A DNA stretch of 64,000 bases from Tsukamurella paurometabola (lineage in GTDB: Bacteria > Actinomycetota > Actinomycetes > Mycobacteriales > Mycobacteriaceae): the NCBI RefSeq assembly GCF_900631615.1, contig NZ_LR131273.1, forward strand, positions 3,628,850-3,692,849. The letters are read 5' to 3'. Under the pieces are notes generated by a model. That model did no database searches, had not been told where the DNA came from, and saw only the letters and a program-made list of their open reading frames with translations. Each line of letters begins with the position of its first letter. The first letter of the stretch is position 1. This document shows, in pieces, positions 15,500 through 28,434 of the stretch. A program made the position numbers and the translations under genes.

Positions 15500-16696
15500 G
15501 TGACCGACATCGACCAGCTCGCCCGTGACCGTGGCCTCAACGCCCTGAACGCGCGGGCGTTCGCGCACCCCGACGAGGAGACGGCGGCCCGCGCACTGAT
15601 GTCGGTGCCCCTCCCGGTGACGACCATCGGCCTGTTCGAGGCGGGCTGGGCGCTGGTGCCGATCCTGCAGGCACGATCGGGCACGGCCCTGGCGACGGCC
15701 GCCGAGGCCAGGCTGACCACGATCCTCGGTCTGCTCGACCTGCGGCGGCTCGAGCCCTCGGCGGCGCGGGCCCGGGCCGAACTCGAGGGGCACCGCCGCA
15801 CCGCGCATCGCGCGCAGATCCCCTTGGAGCTCGCCGCGGCCTGCGTGATCGGGCTGGCGCTCACCGCGGCCGGCACCGTCGTGGTGTGGCTGCTGTCGCT
15901 GCTCGGCACCGCCTTCGCGCTCGGCGCGGTCGTGGCGCTCGTGGTCCTGGTCGCAGCGGTGTTCGTCAGCCTGCGCGCGATGACGCGCACTGAGCTCGCG
16001 CTGGGAGCGGGCGTGGTCCACGCGCTGCGCATCGCGCCGTGGCTCGAGGACCTGCCGCCCACGTCCGCCGCCGCGGTGCAGTCGCTGTTCGACCTGCCGC
16101 ACGGCCTCGGTGACCTCTTCTACGTCGGGGATCGCGACCTCATCGCACTGGACGACGGTGCCGGCGCCGCCGCGATCGTCGCCCGTGCCCGGTTCCTCGC
16201 CGACGTGGAACGCTCGGCACCGTCGACCTGCGACGACGTGCGGGACCTGCTGCGCGGCTACCTGCGGCCGGGGGCGCGGGGCGCCTTGGCCCTGCGCCGG
16301 CCGGTGCCGGATCCCGCGTGGCTCCGCGGCCCCTTCGACGGGTGGGAGCGCCTGTTCGACCGATTCGGCTCCATCGGCCCGATCTCCGCTCGGTGGACGG
16401 TGCGCGGGCGGGCGCTCGTCGGCGAGCTGTCGCGCGAGTACGACGACGAACCCGCTGCGGTGCTGGTCGCGGACCTGGCGGGGCTCGCGGAGGCGTCGGG
16501 GGCGGCCCGCCTCCTCGGCGCCGATGAGGCCGCGCGGGCCGTCGCCGGCGTGCTGGTGGATCAGTTGGTGCACGGGGAGCTGGTGATGTTCACGCGGGGC
16601 GGCGGCCCCGCGGACCGGGAACTGTTCGTCACCGCTCTGCAGGGCGGCGACCTCGGCGAGGCGGCGGTTCGTTCACAATGGACCGGTGAGCACTGA
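15500..16696 (+). CDS. two-helix membrane protein of unknown function
   Basis: 398 residues, family not recognised. About 110 soluble N-terminal residues rich in Ala and Arg are followed by two adjacent membrane helices (about 113-137 and 139-160) and then a 235-residue soluble domain with no motif I can name. GTG start at 15500. The C-terminus overlaps the tyrS start by 11 bases, so tyrS is translationally coupled to it. High GC3 supports real coding. Confidence 0.75.
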   Translation: MTDIDQLARDRGLNALNARAFAHPDEETAARALMSVPLPVTTIGLFEAGWALVPILQARSGTALATAAEARLTTILGLLDLRRLEPSAARARAELEGHRRTAHRAQIPLELAAACVIGLALTAAGTVVVWLLSLLGTAFALGAVVALVVLVAAVFVSLRAMTRTELALGAGVVHALRIAPWLEDLPPTSAAAVQSLFDLPHGLGDLFYVGDRDLIALDDGAGAAAIVARARFLADVERSAPSTCDDVRDLLRGYLRPGARGALALRRPVPDPAWLRGPFDGWERLFDRFGSIGPISARWTVRGRALVGELSREYDDEPAAVLVADLAGLAEASGAARLLGADEAARAVAGVLVDQLVHGELVMFTRGGGPADRELFVTALQGGDLGEAAVRSQWTGEH

Positions 16697-17954
16697 CATT
16701 CTCGAGGAACTGTCCTGGCGCGGCCTGATCGCGCAGTCCACCGATCTCGACGCGCTGCGCGAGCGGCTCGCCGCGGGGCCGATCACGCTCTATGCCGGGT
16801 TCGACCCCACCGCGTCCTCGCTGCACGCCGGTCACCTCGTCCAGTTGCTCACGCTGCGGCGGTTCCAGGAGGCGGGGCACCGCCCGATCGTGCTGGGCGG
16901 CGGCGCGACGGGACAGGTGGGCGATCCGCGCGACGTCGGCGAGCGCGTCATGAACTCCGTGGACACCGTCGCGGAGTGGGCGGCGAAGATCGACACCCAA
17001 CTGCAGCGCTTCGTCGCCTTCGACGGGGACAACGCGGCGATCCTCGTCAACAACCTCGACTGGCACGGGAAGATGAACGTCCCCACCTTCCTCCGGGACG
17101 TGGGCAAGCACTTCTCCATCAACGTGATGCTGGCGCGCGAGACGGTCAAGCGCCGCCTCGAATCGGACGGGATCAGCTACACCGAGTTCAGCTACATGCT
17201 GCTCCAGGCGTACGACTACGTGGAACTCGCGCGCCGTTACGACGCCGCACTGCAGATCGGCGGGTCGGACCAGTGGGGCAACATCGTCGCCGGGGTGGAT
17301 CTGAACCGCAAGATCGACGGCCGGCACGTCCACGCCCTGACCACCCAACTGGTGACCTCGTCGGACGGGAAGAAGTTCGGCAAGTCCACGGGCGGCGGTT
17401 CCCTGTGGCTCGACCCGGAGCTGACCAGCCCCTACGCCTGGTACCAGTACTTCGTGAACACGGCGGACGCCGACGTGATCCGGTACCTGCGCTGGTTCAC
17501 CTTCCTCGCGCAGGAGGAGATCGCGGAGTTGGAGCGCGAGACGGCGGAGGCCCCGCACAAGCGGGCGGCCCAGAAGCGGCTCGCCGCGGAGATGACCACG
17601 CTGGTGCACGGCGAGGAGCACACCCGGGCCGCGGAACTGGCCGCCCAGGCGCTGTTCGGACGCGGCGAACTGGCGGATCTCCCCGAGCGAACACTCGCGG
17701 CCGCGCTCGAGGAGGCATCGGTGGTCGCGGTGACGGCGGGGGAGCCGCGGACCATTGTGGATCTGCTGACCGCGTCCGGACTGTGCGAATCGAAGGGGGC
17801 TGCGCGCCGCGCCGTGAAGGAGGGCGGGGCGTACGCGAACAACGTCAAGGTCGAGTCCGAGGAGTGGGAGCCGACGGACTCGGACCTGCTCCACGGCCGC
17901 TGGTTGGTCCTCCGCCGCGGCAAGAAGACCTTCGCGGGCGTTCGATTCGTCTGA
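16686..17954 (+). CDS. tyrS: tyrosyl-tRNA synthetase
   Basis: Class I synthetase charging tRNA-Tyr. HIGH-like motif HAGH within [14 protein letters not shown], the tyrosine-pocket region [18 protein letters not shown], and the KMSKS-equivalent KFGKS are intact; a C-terminal S4 domain (about residues 350-420) contains [13 protein letters not shown]. 422 aa. GTG 16686 overlaps the upstream membrane-protein gene. A strong hairpin follows. Confidence 0.97.
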   Translation: MSTDILEELSWRGLIAQSTDLDALRERLAAGPITLYAGFDPTASSLHAGHLVQLLTLRRFQEAGHRPIVLGGGATGQVGDPRDVGERVMNSVDTVAEWAAKIDTQLQRFVAFDGDNAAILVNNLDWHGKMNVPTFLRDVGKHFSINVMLARETVKRRLESDGISYTEFSYMLLQAYDYVELARRYDAALQIGGSDQWGNIVAGVDLNRKIDGRHVHALTTQLVTSSDGKKFGKSTGGGSLWLDPELTSPYAWYQYFVNTADADVIRYLRWFTFLAQEEIAELERETAEAPHKRAAQKRLAAEMTTLVHGEEHTRAAELAAQALFGRGELADLPERTLAAALEEASVVAVTAGEPRTIVDLLTASGLCESKGAARRAVKEGGAYANNVKVESEEWEPTDSDLLHGRWLVLRRGKKTFAGVRFV

Positions 17955-17970
17955 AAACACAGGTCACAGC

Positions 17971-18012
17971 CACAAAGGCCGCCCCGCCATCGTCCGCGGG
18001 GCGGCCTTTGTG
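17971..18012 (+). terminator. tyrS terminator
   Basis: Perfect 17-bp stem CACAAAGGCCGCCCCGC (17971-17987) with its complement (17996-18012) and an 8-base loop, 16 bases after the tyrS stop. The symmetric AAAGG/CCTTT ends allow function on both strands and insulate tyrS from the rRNA promoters. Confidence 0.88.
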
Positions 18013-18234
18013 CCGCAGCTCACACGAACGCGATTCGGCGGACGCGGGCGGGTGCCACCGCGCTGACCTGGGCAGATGAACGGCATGTTTCGCGTTGACC
18101 TGGGGATTTGTGCTTCCGTTCGTCGGTGCGTAACTTATTCGAAGTCAGCGCGACACCGACCAGGACGGGGCCGAAAAGCCCAGGTCAGACGGTAGAAACG
18201 CAGACGCTTTGACAACAGGGAGCCGAGCCCCGGT
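18013..18234 (+). other. gene-free region upstream of rRNA promoters
   Basis: No open reading frame with coding character. It begins the roughly 755-bp non-coding stretch before 16S. TTGACC at 18094 has no -10 partner at normal distance, so I see no confident promoter here; it may hold upstream activating sequence. Confidence 0.5.
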
Positions 18235-18264
18235 TTGACACCGAGATCGACTCCGACATAAGCT
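18235..18264 (+). promoter_or_regulatory. rRNA promoter P1
   Basis: TTGACA (18235-18240), 18-bp spacer, TAAGCT (18259-18264), followed at once by GGAACGGTTGC. A near-consensus sigma-A-type promoter and the first of three with the same downstream sequence. Confidence 0.75.
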
Positions 18265-18392
18265 GGAACGGTTGCTCCGAGCAGCCAGCCACTACGAAGA
18301 GACTTCCTCTCGAGCGTGTCACACGGTCGAGATAGTTGACACGTGCGGTTGAGCGGTTCGAGGCAGTTCCGAGAGCGGCCCGCGAGAGCGAG

Positions 18393-18421
18393 TTGCACAC
18401 GGAAATCCGCTCTGCTAAGCT
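18393..18421 (+). promoter_or_regulatory. rRNA promoter P2
   Basis: TTGCAC (18393-18398), 17-bp spacer, TAAGCT (18416-18421), followed by TGAACGGTTGCTTCGAGCGG, nearly identical to the sequence after P1. A further TTGACA at 18336 has no matching -10 box. Confidence 0.7.
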
Positions 18422-18447
18422 TGAACGGTTGCTTCGAGCGGGTCGCC

Positions 18448-18476
18448 TTGACAGGCGAGGCGCGAGAATGTAACCT
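18448..18476 (+). promoter_or_regulatory. rRNA promoter P3
   Basis: TTGACA (18448-18453), 17-bp spacer, TAACCT (18471-18476), followed by GGAACGGTTGCC. The best-spaced of the three and the closest to 16S; P2 and P3 are only 55 bp apart. Confidence 0.75.
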
Positions 18477-18768
18477 GGAACGGTTGCCTGCGAAGGTTTC
18501 CACTCCGCCGTTAAGGTCCCGTCGTACGGGATCGTGGTGAAGTGAGCCGCGTTTGGCGTGTTCTTTGAGAACTCAACAGTGTGTCGATGAAATTGTCAGT
18601 GCCAAAATTTTTGGCACGCATGGACAATCATTATTTGGTTGTTTGTGTTGTGGCTTTTCTCGTTTATTTCTTTGCGAGATGTATTTCTGGAATCATTGAT
18701 TTTTGTCAGTGGTTTCGTTTTGTTCAGGATTTCCTGGATTATGCTGAAACTTTGTGTTTCTAGTGTTT
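18477..18768 (+). other. rRNA leader
   Basis: Transcribed leader without genes, turning markedly A/T-rich after 18580. TTCTTTGAGAACTCAACAGT (18561-18580) is the conserved actinobacterial rrn leader box linked to antitermination and processing. TGTCAGTG at 18595-18602 is complementary to CACTGACA at 20360-20367 beyond 16S and may form the processing stem. A 17-bp A/T-centred palindrome lies at 18601-18617. Confidence 0.65.
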
Positions 18769-23828
<5,060 letters not shown>

Positions 23829-23957
23829 CATAACATTCGCCAAAACGAGCACAAGCTCACAGGTGAAAGCGTGTAACAACAACAGAAATCAGAACAGTGT
23901 TCTGGTTCGCGTCCACTATGCAATGTCTGAGACAGCACACGAGTGTTGTTTCGCAGT

Positions 23958-24076
23958 GTTACGGCGGCCATAGCGGAGGGGAAACGCCCGGCTCCATTCC
24001 GAACCCGGAAGCTAAGCCCTCCAGCGCCGATGGTACTGCACTCGCGAGGGTGTGGGAGAGTAGGACACCGCCGGAC
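23958..24076 (+). rRNA. rrf: 5S ribosomal RNA
   Basis: About 119 bases starting GTTACGGCGGCCATAGCG and ending TAGGACACCGCCGGAC; the two ends pair through GGCGGCC/ACCGCC, and the CCCGGCTCCATTCCGAACCC loop is canonical. It sits about 130 bases after 23S. Confidence 0.94.
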
Positions 24077-24094
24077 TAAAATTAGATACAGGAT

Positions 24095-24150
24095 GAAGGC
24101 CCTTGGGGATCGTGTCGAACACTTTCGTGTTCCACTCCTCAGGGGCCTTC
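24095..24150 (+). terminator. rRNA operon terminator
   Basis: Long hairpin: GAAGGCCCTTGGGG (24095-24108) pairs, with G-U pairs, to CCTCAGGGGCCTTC (24137-24150), and an inner GAACAC/GTGTTC stem closes on TTTC. It lies 18 bases after 5S, with no long T run. Confidence 0.8.
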
Positions 24151-24174
24151 GCCATGTCCAAGTACAGTAAGAAC

Positions 24175-24222
24175 GTGTGTCGCCGCGGGGGCGACGGGAA
24201 GTGGGTGCAACGTGGCGGCTGA
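24175..24222 (+). CDS. leaderless 15-codon upstream ORF
   Basis: TACAGT (24163-24168) is followed 6 bases later by GTG 24175, the same spacing as other leaderless genes here. The reading frame gives MCRRGGDGKWVQRGG and stops at 24220-24222, overlapping the GTG (24212) of the next gene by 11 bases. Ribosomes finishing this peptide would be placed over the next start, which itself lacks a clear Shine-Dalgarno sequence. A cysteine second codon recalls regulatory leader peptides of mycobacteria. An alternative in-frame ATG is at 24154, inside the terminator edge. Expression is unproven. Confidence 0.4.
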   Translation: MCRRGGDGKWVQRGG

Positions 24223-25546
24223 GTCGAACGGCGAGCGGCGGCAGCGCGCGGGGTTCACCAACCCGGCGGACCGAGCCGAGCGCGGCACCGGCGGAGATTC
24301 GTCACGTGGCGCGACGCGCGGCAACGACCGTGGTCGCGGCGAGGACCGGCGGGGCGGTGGCGATCGTGCCGACGGCCGGCGGGGCGGTGGCGATCGTGCC
24401 GACGGTCGGCGCGGCGGCTTCCAGAGCCGCGGAGGCGAGCGACGATCCGAGGGCGCCCGGAGTGAGCGGCGCGACACCGGCGGCCACCGCGGCGGTGACC
24501 GTCGCGACTTCCGCGGCGAGCGCGGCGACAACCGGGGCGGCGACGCACGCGGTGGGGACCGTCGCGAGTACCGCGGTGGTGAGTCCCGCGGCGGCGACCG
24601 GCGCGAGTACGGGGGCCGCCCGTCGGGTGATCGACGGTCCTCCGCTCCCGGTGATCGCCGGGACTTCGGCGGCAGGCCGTCCGGTGACCGCCGGTCCGGC
24701 GGAGGCACGGCGGACCGGCGAGGCGGGGCGCCGGGTGGGGACCGTCGCGGTGGCGACCGACGCGGGGGTAACTCCTTCAGCCGCAACGGCTCCGGCTCAC
24801 GGCCGGGGCACGGGAGCCGGAGCGGTTTCCAGCGCGAGGATCAGCGCTCGGAACGGCCGCGGACCCGGGCCGGCGAACCGTCGATCCCGAACGACGTCGA
24901 TCCGAAGGAACTGGATCCGGCGATCCGGCGCGACCTGCTCAGCCTCGACAAGAACAACGCCGAACTCGTCTCCTCCCATCTGGTGATGGCGGGACGGCTC
25001 CTCGACACGGACCCGGCGGCCGCGCTCGCCCATGCGCGGGCCGCGCGGGAGCGTGCCGGCCGCATCGCCGCGGTCCGTGAGGCCTGCGGCATCGCGGCGT
25101 ACATGAACGGCGAGTGGTCCGAAGCGCTGAGCGAGCTGCGCGCTGCGAAGCGGATGGGCGGCACCGTCAACCTGCTCCCGATGATCGCGGACAGCGAGCG
25201 CGGTCTCGGCCGGCCCGAGAAGGCCATCGAGACGGCCCGCGGCGACGAGGCGGCCCAGCTCACCGGCGATGATCGCACGGAGCTGCGGATGGTCGAGGCC
25301 GGCGCTCGGATGGACCTGGGCGAGTACGACAAGGCCGTCGTCACTCTCCAGGCGGAGGACCTCGATCCCTCGCGCCGCGGCTTCCACGCGGCCCGCCTGT
25401 TCTACGTCTACGCCGAGGCATTGCTCGGCGCCGAGCGACGCGACGACGCGCTCACCTGGTTCCTGAACGCGGCCGCCGCGGACGAGGACGAGTTCACGGA
25501 CGCGGAGGAGCGCGTCGCAGAGCTCTCCGCGGACAACGCGGAATGA
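24212..25546 (+). CDS. RGG-rich disordered N-terminus plus TPR-like C-terminal domain protein
   Basis: 444 residues in two unlike halves. Residues 1 to about 220 are low-complexity Arg/Gly/Asp with repeats of the GDRR, GDRADGRRGG and RREYGG type, an RGG-box-like disordered tail. Residues about 225-444 are a helical repeat domain of TPR character, as in the protein encoded between tyrS and the Rv1692-type phosphatase in M. tuberculosis. RGG tails commonly bind RNA, and the gene directly follows the rRNA operon, but a ribosomal role is inference. GTG start is coupled to a leaderless upstream ORF. The stop overlaps the next gene by four bases. Confidence 0.82.
   Translation: MAAESNGERRQRAGFTNPADRAERGTGGDSSRGATRGNDRGRGEDRRGGGDRADGRRGGGDRADGRRGGFQSRGGERRSEGARSERRDTGGHRGGDRRDFRGERGDNRGGDARGGDRREYRGGESRGGDRREYGGRPSGDRRSSAPGDRRDFGGRPSGDRRSGGGTADRRGGAPGGDRRGGDRRGGNSFSRNGSGSRPGHGSRSGFQREDQRSERPRTRAGEPSIPNDVDPKELDPAIRRDLLSLDKNNAELVSSHLVMAGRLLDTDPAAALAHARAARERAGRIAAVREACGIAAYMNGEWSEALSELRAAKRMGGTVNLLPMIADSERGLGRPEKAIETARGDEAAQLTGDDRTELRMVEAGARMDLGEYDKAVVTLQAEDLDPSRRGFHAARLFYVYAEALLGAERRDDALTWFLNAAAADEDEFTDAEERVAELSADNAE
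24346..24405 (+). repeat. exact 30-bp tandem duplication in the RGG region
   Basis: Two identical adjacent 30-bp copies, 24346-24375 and 24376-24405, each encoding ten residues around RRGGGDRADG. Frame is kept. It suggests recent slippage growth of the low-complexity domain. Confidence 0.9.
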
Positions 25547-26493
25547 GCACTGCGCTCGCGGCCGCCTACGATCGGTTGCTCGTCGACCTGGACGGCACCG
25601 TGTACGCGGGCGCCGTCGCGATCCCCGGCGCGGCCGACGCACTCGACGGCCTGCCCGTCACCTACGTGACCAACAACGCGAGCCGGGGGCCGGGCGAGGT
25701 CGCGCAGCACCTGCGCGACCTCGGCTTCGAGGCCCCGGACGCGTCCGTCGTCACCAGTGCCCAGGCCGGTGCCGGCCTGCTGTCGTCCCTCGTCCCCACC
25801 GGCACCCCGGTGCTCGTCGTCGGTGCCCCGGCACTGCGCGCCGAGGTCGAAGCGCGCGGACTGACGCTCGTGGAGTCGGCGGAGGACGCCCGCGCCGTGA
25901 TTCAGGGGCACAGCCCGGACACCGGGTGGGCGCGCCTGTCCGAGGCGGCGCTCGCGATCCGTGCGGGCGCGGAGTGGGTGGCGACGAACACGGACGCCAC
26001 GCTCCCCACCGAGCGGGGGCTGCTCGTCGGCAACGGTTCGATGGTGGCGGCCGTGCGCAACGCCACCGGGCGTGAGCCGCAGGTCGCGGGCAAGCCGTAC
26101 ACGCCGATCTTCGTCGACGCGATGCGGGCCTCGGGCGCCCATACGGCGCTCGTAGTGGGAGATCGTCTCGACACCGATATCGAGGGCGGCAACGCCTTCG
26201 GCGCCGACACCTACCTCGTACTCACCGGCGTCAACGACGTGCAGGACGTCGTCAGCGCGCCGGACCGGCACCAGCCGACGTTCGTCGCGGACACCCTCGC
26301 GGGCCTCCGCGTGCCCCGTGGGGCGACGCTGCCGGGGCCGCGGGACGGGTGGACCGCCACCGTCGACGGCGACGCCCTGACCGTGACCGGGGACCCGGGT
26401 GCGGACCCCGCCGACGCGAAGTACGCCGCGATCGCCGCCGCCCGGGACGTCCCCGAGGAGCGTCGCTCGGGCCTGCGCCTGACCATCCGATAG
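25543..26493 (+). CDS. HAD-family phosphatase, Rv1692-like
   Basis: 316-residue HAD hydrolase of the NagD/phosphoglycolate type. Motif I is DLDGTVYAG, motif II TNNAS, motif III the Lys of GKPYTPIF, motif IV GDRLDTDIEGG. By position it matches M. tuberculosis Rv1692, described as a glycerol-3-phosphate phosphatase used in phospholipid recycling; substrate here is assumed from that. An extra C-terminal domain of about 60 residues is present. The TAG stop (26491-26493) forms half of the next gene's -10 box. Confidence 0.88.
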   Translation: MSTALAAAYDRLLVDLDGTVYAGAVAIPGAADALDGLPVTYVTNNASRGPGEVAQHLRDLGFEAPDASVVTSAQAGAGLLSSLVPTGTPVLVVGAPALRAEVEARGLTLVESAEDARAVIQGHSPDTGWARLSEAALAIRAGAEWVATNTDATLPTERGLLVGNGSMVAAVRNATGREPQVAGKPYTPIFVDAMRASGAHTALVVGDRLDTDIEGGNAFGADTYLVLTGVNDVQDVVSAPDRHQPTFVADTLAGLRVPRGATLPGPRDGWTATVDGDALTVTGDPGADPADAKYAAIAAARDVPEERRSGLRLTIR

Positions 26494-26503
26494 CGTGGAC
26501 GTG

Positions 26504-26701
26504 ATGGAAGACCCCGCTGACGTCCGCACGGCCGTCGAGGATTTGATGCACCGCGTCGACGAGCTCGACGGGGCGCCCGTCGTCGACCCCGGCGCGGTGG
26601 CCGGTGTCGGCGAACTCGCGACCCTCGGACGCCAGGCGGCCCTCTTCGAGCAGGCGCATCAGCTCCTCGTGGACGCCCTCGACACCGTGGACCGCGCCTG
26701 A
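26504..26701 (+). CDS. small conserved acidic helical protein (Rv1693-like)
   Basis: 65-residue acidic protein, probably all helical, with no named domain; a similar small gene sits at the same place in M. tuberculosis. TAGCGT (26491-26496) precedes ATG 26504 by 7 bases, favouring leaderless initiation there over the in-frame GTGs at 26495 and 26501. Its TGA overlaps the tlyA ATG by one base, so it may serve mainly to couple tlyA translation. Confidence 0.7.
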   Translation: MEDPADVRTAVEDLMHRVDELDGAPVVDPGAVAGVGELATLGRQAALFEQAHQLLVDALDTVDRA

Positions 26702-27525
26702 TGGCTCGGAGGGTGCGGCTCGACGCCGAGCTGGTCCGCCGCGGCATGGCCCGCTCGCGCGAGCACGCCCGGGAGCTCATCGAGTCCGGGCGGGTCACCG
26801 TCAACAAGCAGGTCGCGCGCAAGGCCGCCAACCAGATCGACCCCGCCGACCCCGTGCACGTGACGGCGGTCGCCGGCGAGATCGAGTGGGCCTCCCGCGG
26901 CGCCCACAAGCTGATCGGGGCCCTCGACGCCTTCCCCGATGTCACGGTCGACGGACGCCGGTGCCTCGACGCCGGCGCCTCGACCGGCGGCTTCACCGAC
27001 GTGCTCCTGCATCGCGGCGCCGAGCGGGTGTACGCCGTCGACGTGGGGTACGGCGAGCTGATCTGGCGGCTCCGCGACGATCACCGCGTGACGGTTCTCG
27101 ACCGGACGAACGTGCGCTTCCTCGAACCGGAGGCCCTCGGCGGCCCCGTCGACCTGGTGGTCGGCGACCTCTCCTTCATCTCCCTCGGCCTGGTACTACC
27201 CGCGCTCGCGCGGTGCGCGGCACCCGGCTCCGACCTGCTCCCCATGGTCAAGCCGCAGTTCGAAGTGGGCAAGGAGCGGCTGGGGTCCGGCGGCGTGGTC
27301 CGCGATCCCGCCCTGCGCGCCGGCGCCGTCCGCGCGGTCGCCGAGGCCGCCGCCGCGGTCGGACTCGCCACGCGCGGCGTGACCTTCAGCCCGCTGCCCG
27401 GACCGTCGGGCAACGTCGAGTACTTCCTGTGGCTGCGCAGAGAGTCCGACGGGGACGGCCCCGTGGCCCTCCCCGACGAGGTGGACGACATGATCGGCAC
27501 GGCTGTGACGGAAGGACCGCAGTGA
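26701..27525 (+). CDS. tlyA: 16S/23S rRNA 2'-O-methyltransferase TlyA
   Basis: Methylates cytidine 2'-hydroxyls in 16S and 23S rRNA; in mycobacteria its loss gives capreomycin resistance. N-terminal S4 RNA-binding domain (residues about 5-60, RSREHARELIESGRVTVN), a short linker and a FtsJ-type Rossmann methyltransferase with DAGASTGGFTD, VDVGYG and the catalytic-region Lys in MVKPQFE. 274 aa. ATG shares a base with the preceding stop, and the stop overlaps nadK. Confidence 0.94.
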   Translation: MARRVRLDAELVRRGMARSREHARELIESGRVTVNKQVARKAANQIDPADPVHVTAVAGEIEWASRGAHKLIGALDAFPDVTVDGRRCLDAGASTGGFTDVLLHRGAERVYAVDVGYGELIWRLRDDHRVTVLDRTNVRFLEPEALGGPVDLVVGDLSFISLGLVLPALARCAAPGSDLLPMVKPQFEVGKERLGSGGVVRDPALRAGAVRAVAEAAAAVGLATRGVTFSPLPGPSGNVEYFLWLRRESDGDGPVALPDEVDDMIGTAVTEGPQ

Positions 27526-28430
27526 CCGCACCGCACGACCGCACGTTCCTGGTGGTGGTCCACACGCTCCGCAGCGACGTGGGCCGCACGGTGGACGAGA
27601 TCCGCCGGCGGCTCGACGCGGCGGGCGTGCGGATGAAGCTCGAGAGCGACGTCCGTGAGGCCCCCGACGATGCCGCCGTCGGCTGCGAGGTCGTCGTGGT
27701 GCTCGGCGGTGACGGCGGATTCCTCCGCGGTGCCGAGCTGGCGCGTCGCGCGGACGTCCCCATCATCGGCATCAACCTCGGCCACGTCGGCTTCCTCGCC
27801 GAATCCGAGGTCGACACCGTTCCCGACACCATCGACGACCTCGTGCACCGCCGCTACACGGTGCACCCGAGGATGACCCTCGACGTCGAGATCCACGACG
27901 GCGACCGGCGCGTCTCCGAGGGCTGGGCCCTCAACGAGGTCTCCGTGGAGAACCGCTCCCGGCAGGGCCTCCTCGAACTCGTCACCGAGGTCGACGGCCG
28001 CCCCGTCTCGCGCTTCGCGTGCGACGGGCTGCTCGTCGCGACGCCCACCGGATCCACGGCGTACGCGTTCTCCGCGGGCGGCCCCGTCATGTGGCCCGAC
28101 CTGGAGGCCCTCCTCATCGTGCCGAGCAACGCGCACGCCCTGTTCGCGCGCCCCATGGTCACGAGCCCGCGGTCCGTGATCGCGATCGAGGTCGAGGGCA
28201 GCCGACACGAGGCGATCGCCTTCTGCGACGGCCGCCGCACCCTGGAGGTACCGCAGCGCGGGCGCATCGAGATCCGCCGCGGCGCCGAGCCGGTGCGGTT
28301 CATCAAGTTGGGTGCCGCGCCGTTCACCGACCGCCTGGTGCACAAGTTCCAACTGCCCATCAGCGGCTGGCGCGGCCGCCGCGACGGCGACAGCGGTGCC
28401 GCCGACAACAGCACGGGAATCGGGGGATAG
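27522..28430 (+). CDS. nadK: NAD kinase with altered GGDGG motif
   Basis: Makes NADP from NAD with ATP or polyphosphate. NE motif (ALNEVSVE), the CDGLLVATPTGSTAY signature and the C-terminal region are standard, length 302 aa. The phosphate-binding motif reads GGDGG (residues 62-66), where the family nearly always has GGDGT, so Thr66 is Gly; the following FLRGAE is normal. Only one copy is in the window, so it is presumably active. GTG start overlaps tlyA by four bases. Confidence 0.94.
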   Translation: MTAPHDRTFLVVVHTLRSDVGRTVDEIRRRLDAAGVRMKLESDVREAPDDAAVGCEVVVVLGGDGGFLRGAELARRADVPIIGINLGHVGFLAESEVDTVPDTIDDLVHRRYTVHPRMTLDVEIHDGDRRVSEGWALNEVSVENRSRQGLLELVTEVDGRPVSRFACDGLLVATPTGSTAYAFSAGGPVMWPDLEALLIVPSNAHALFARPMVTSPRSVIAIEVEGSRHEAIAFCDGRRTLEVPQRGRIEIRRGAEPVRFIKLGAAPFTDRLVHKFQLPISGWRGRRDGDSGAADNSTGIGG

Positions 28431-28434
28431 CGAA

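Noticed and set aside
18336-18341. A fourth TTGACA as an rRNA promoter
   Set aside because: No TANNNT hexamer occurs 16-19 bases downstream.
18581-18763. 60-codon open frame in the rRNA leader
   Set aside because: Its A/T-rich sequence lacks the genome's codon bias and lies in the leader that is processed away.
24346-24405. Tandem repeats as a CRISPR array or satellite
   Set aside because: The two 30-bp copies are in frame within a coding low-complexity tract with no spacers.
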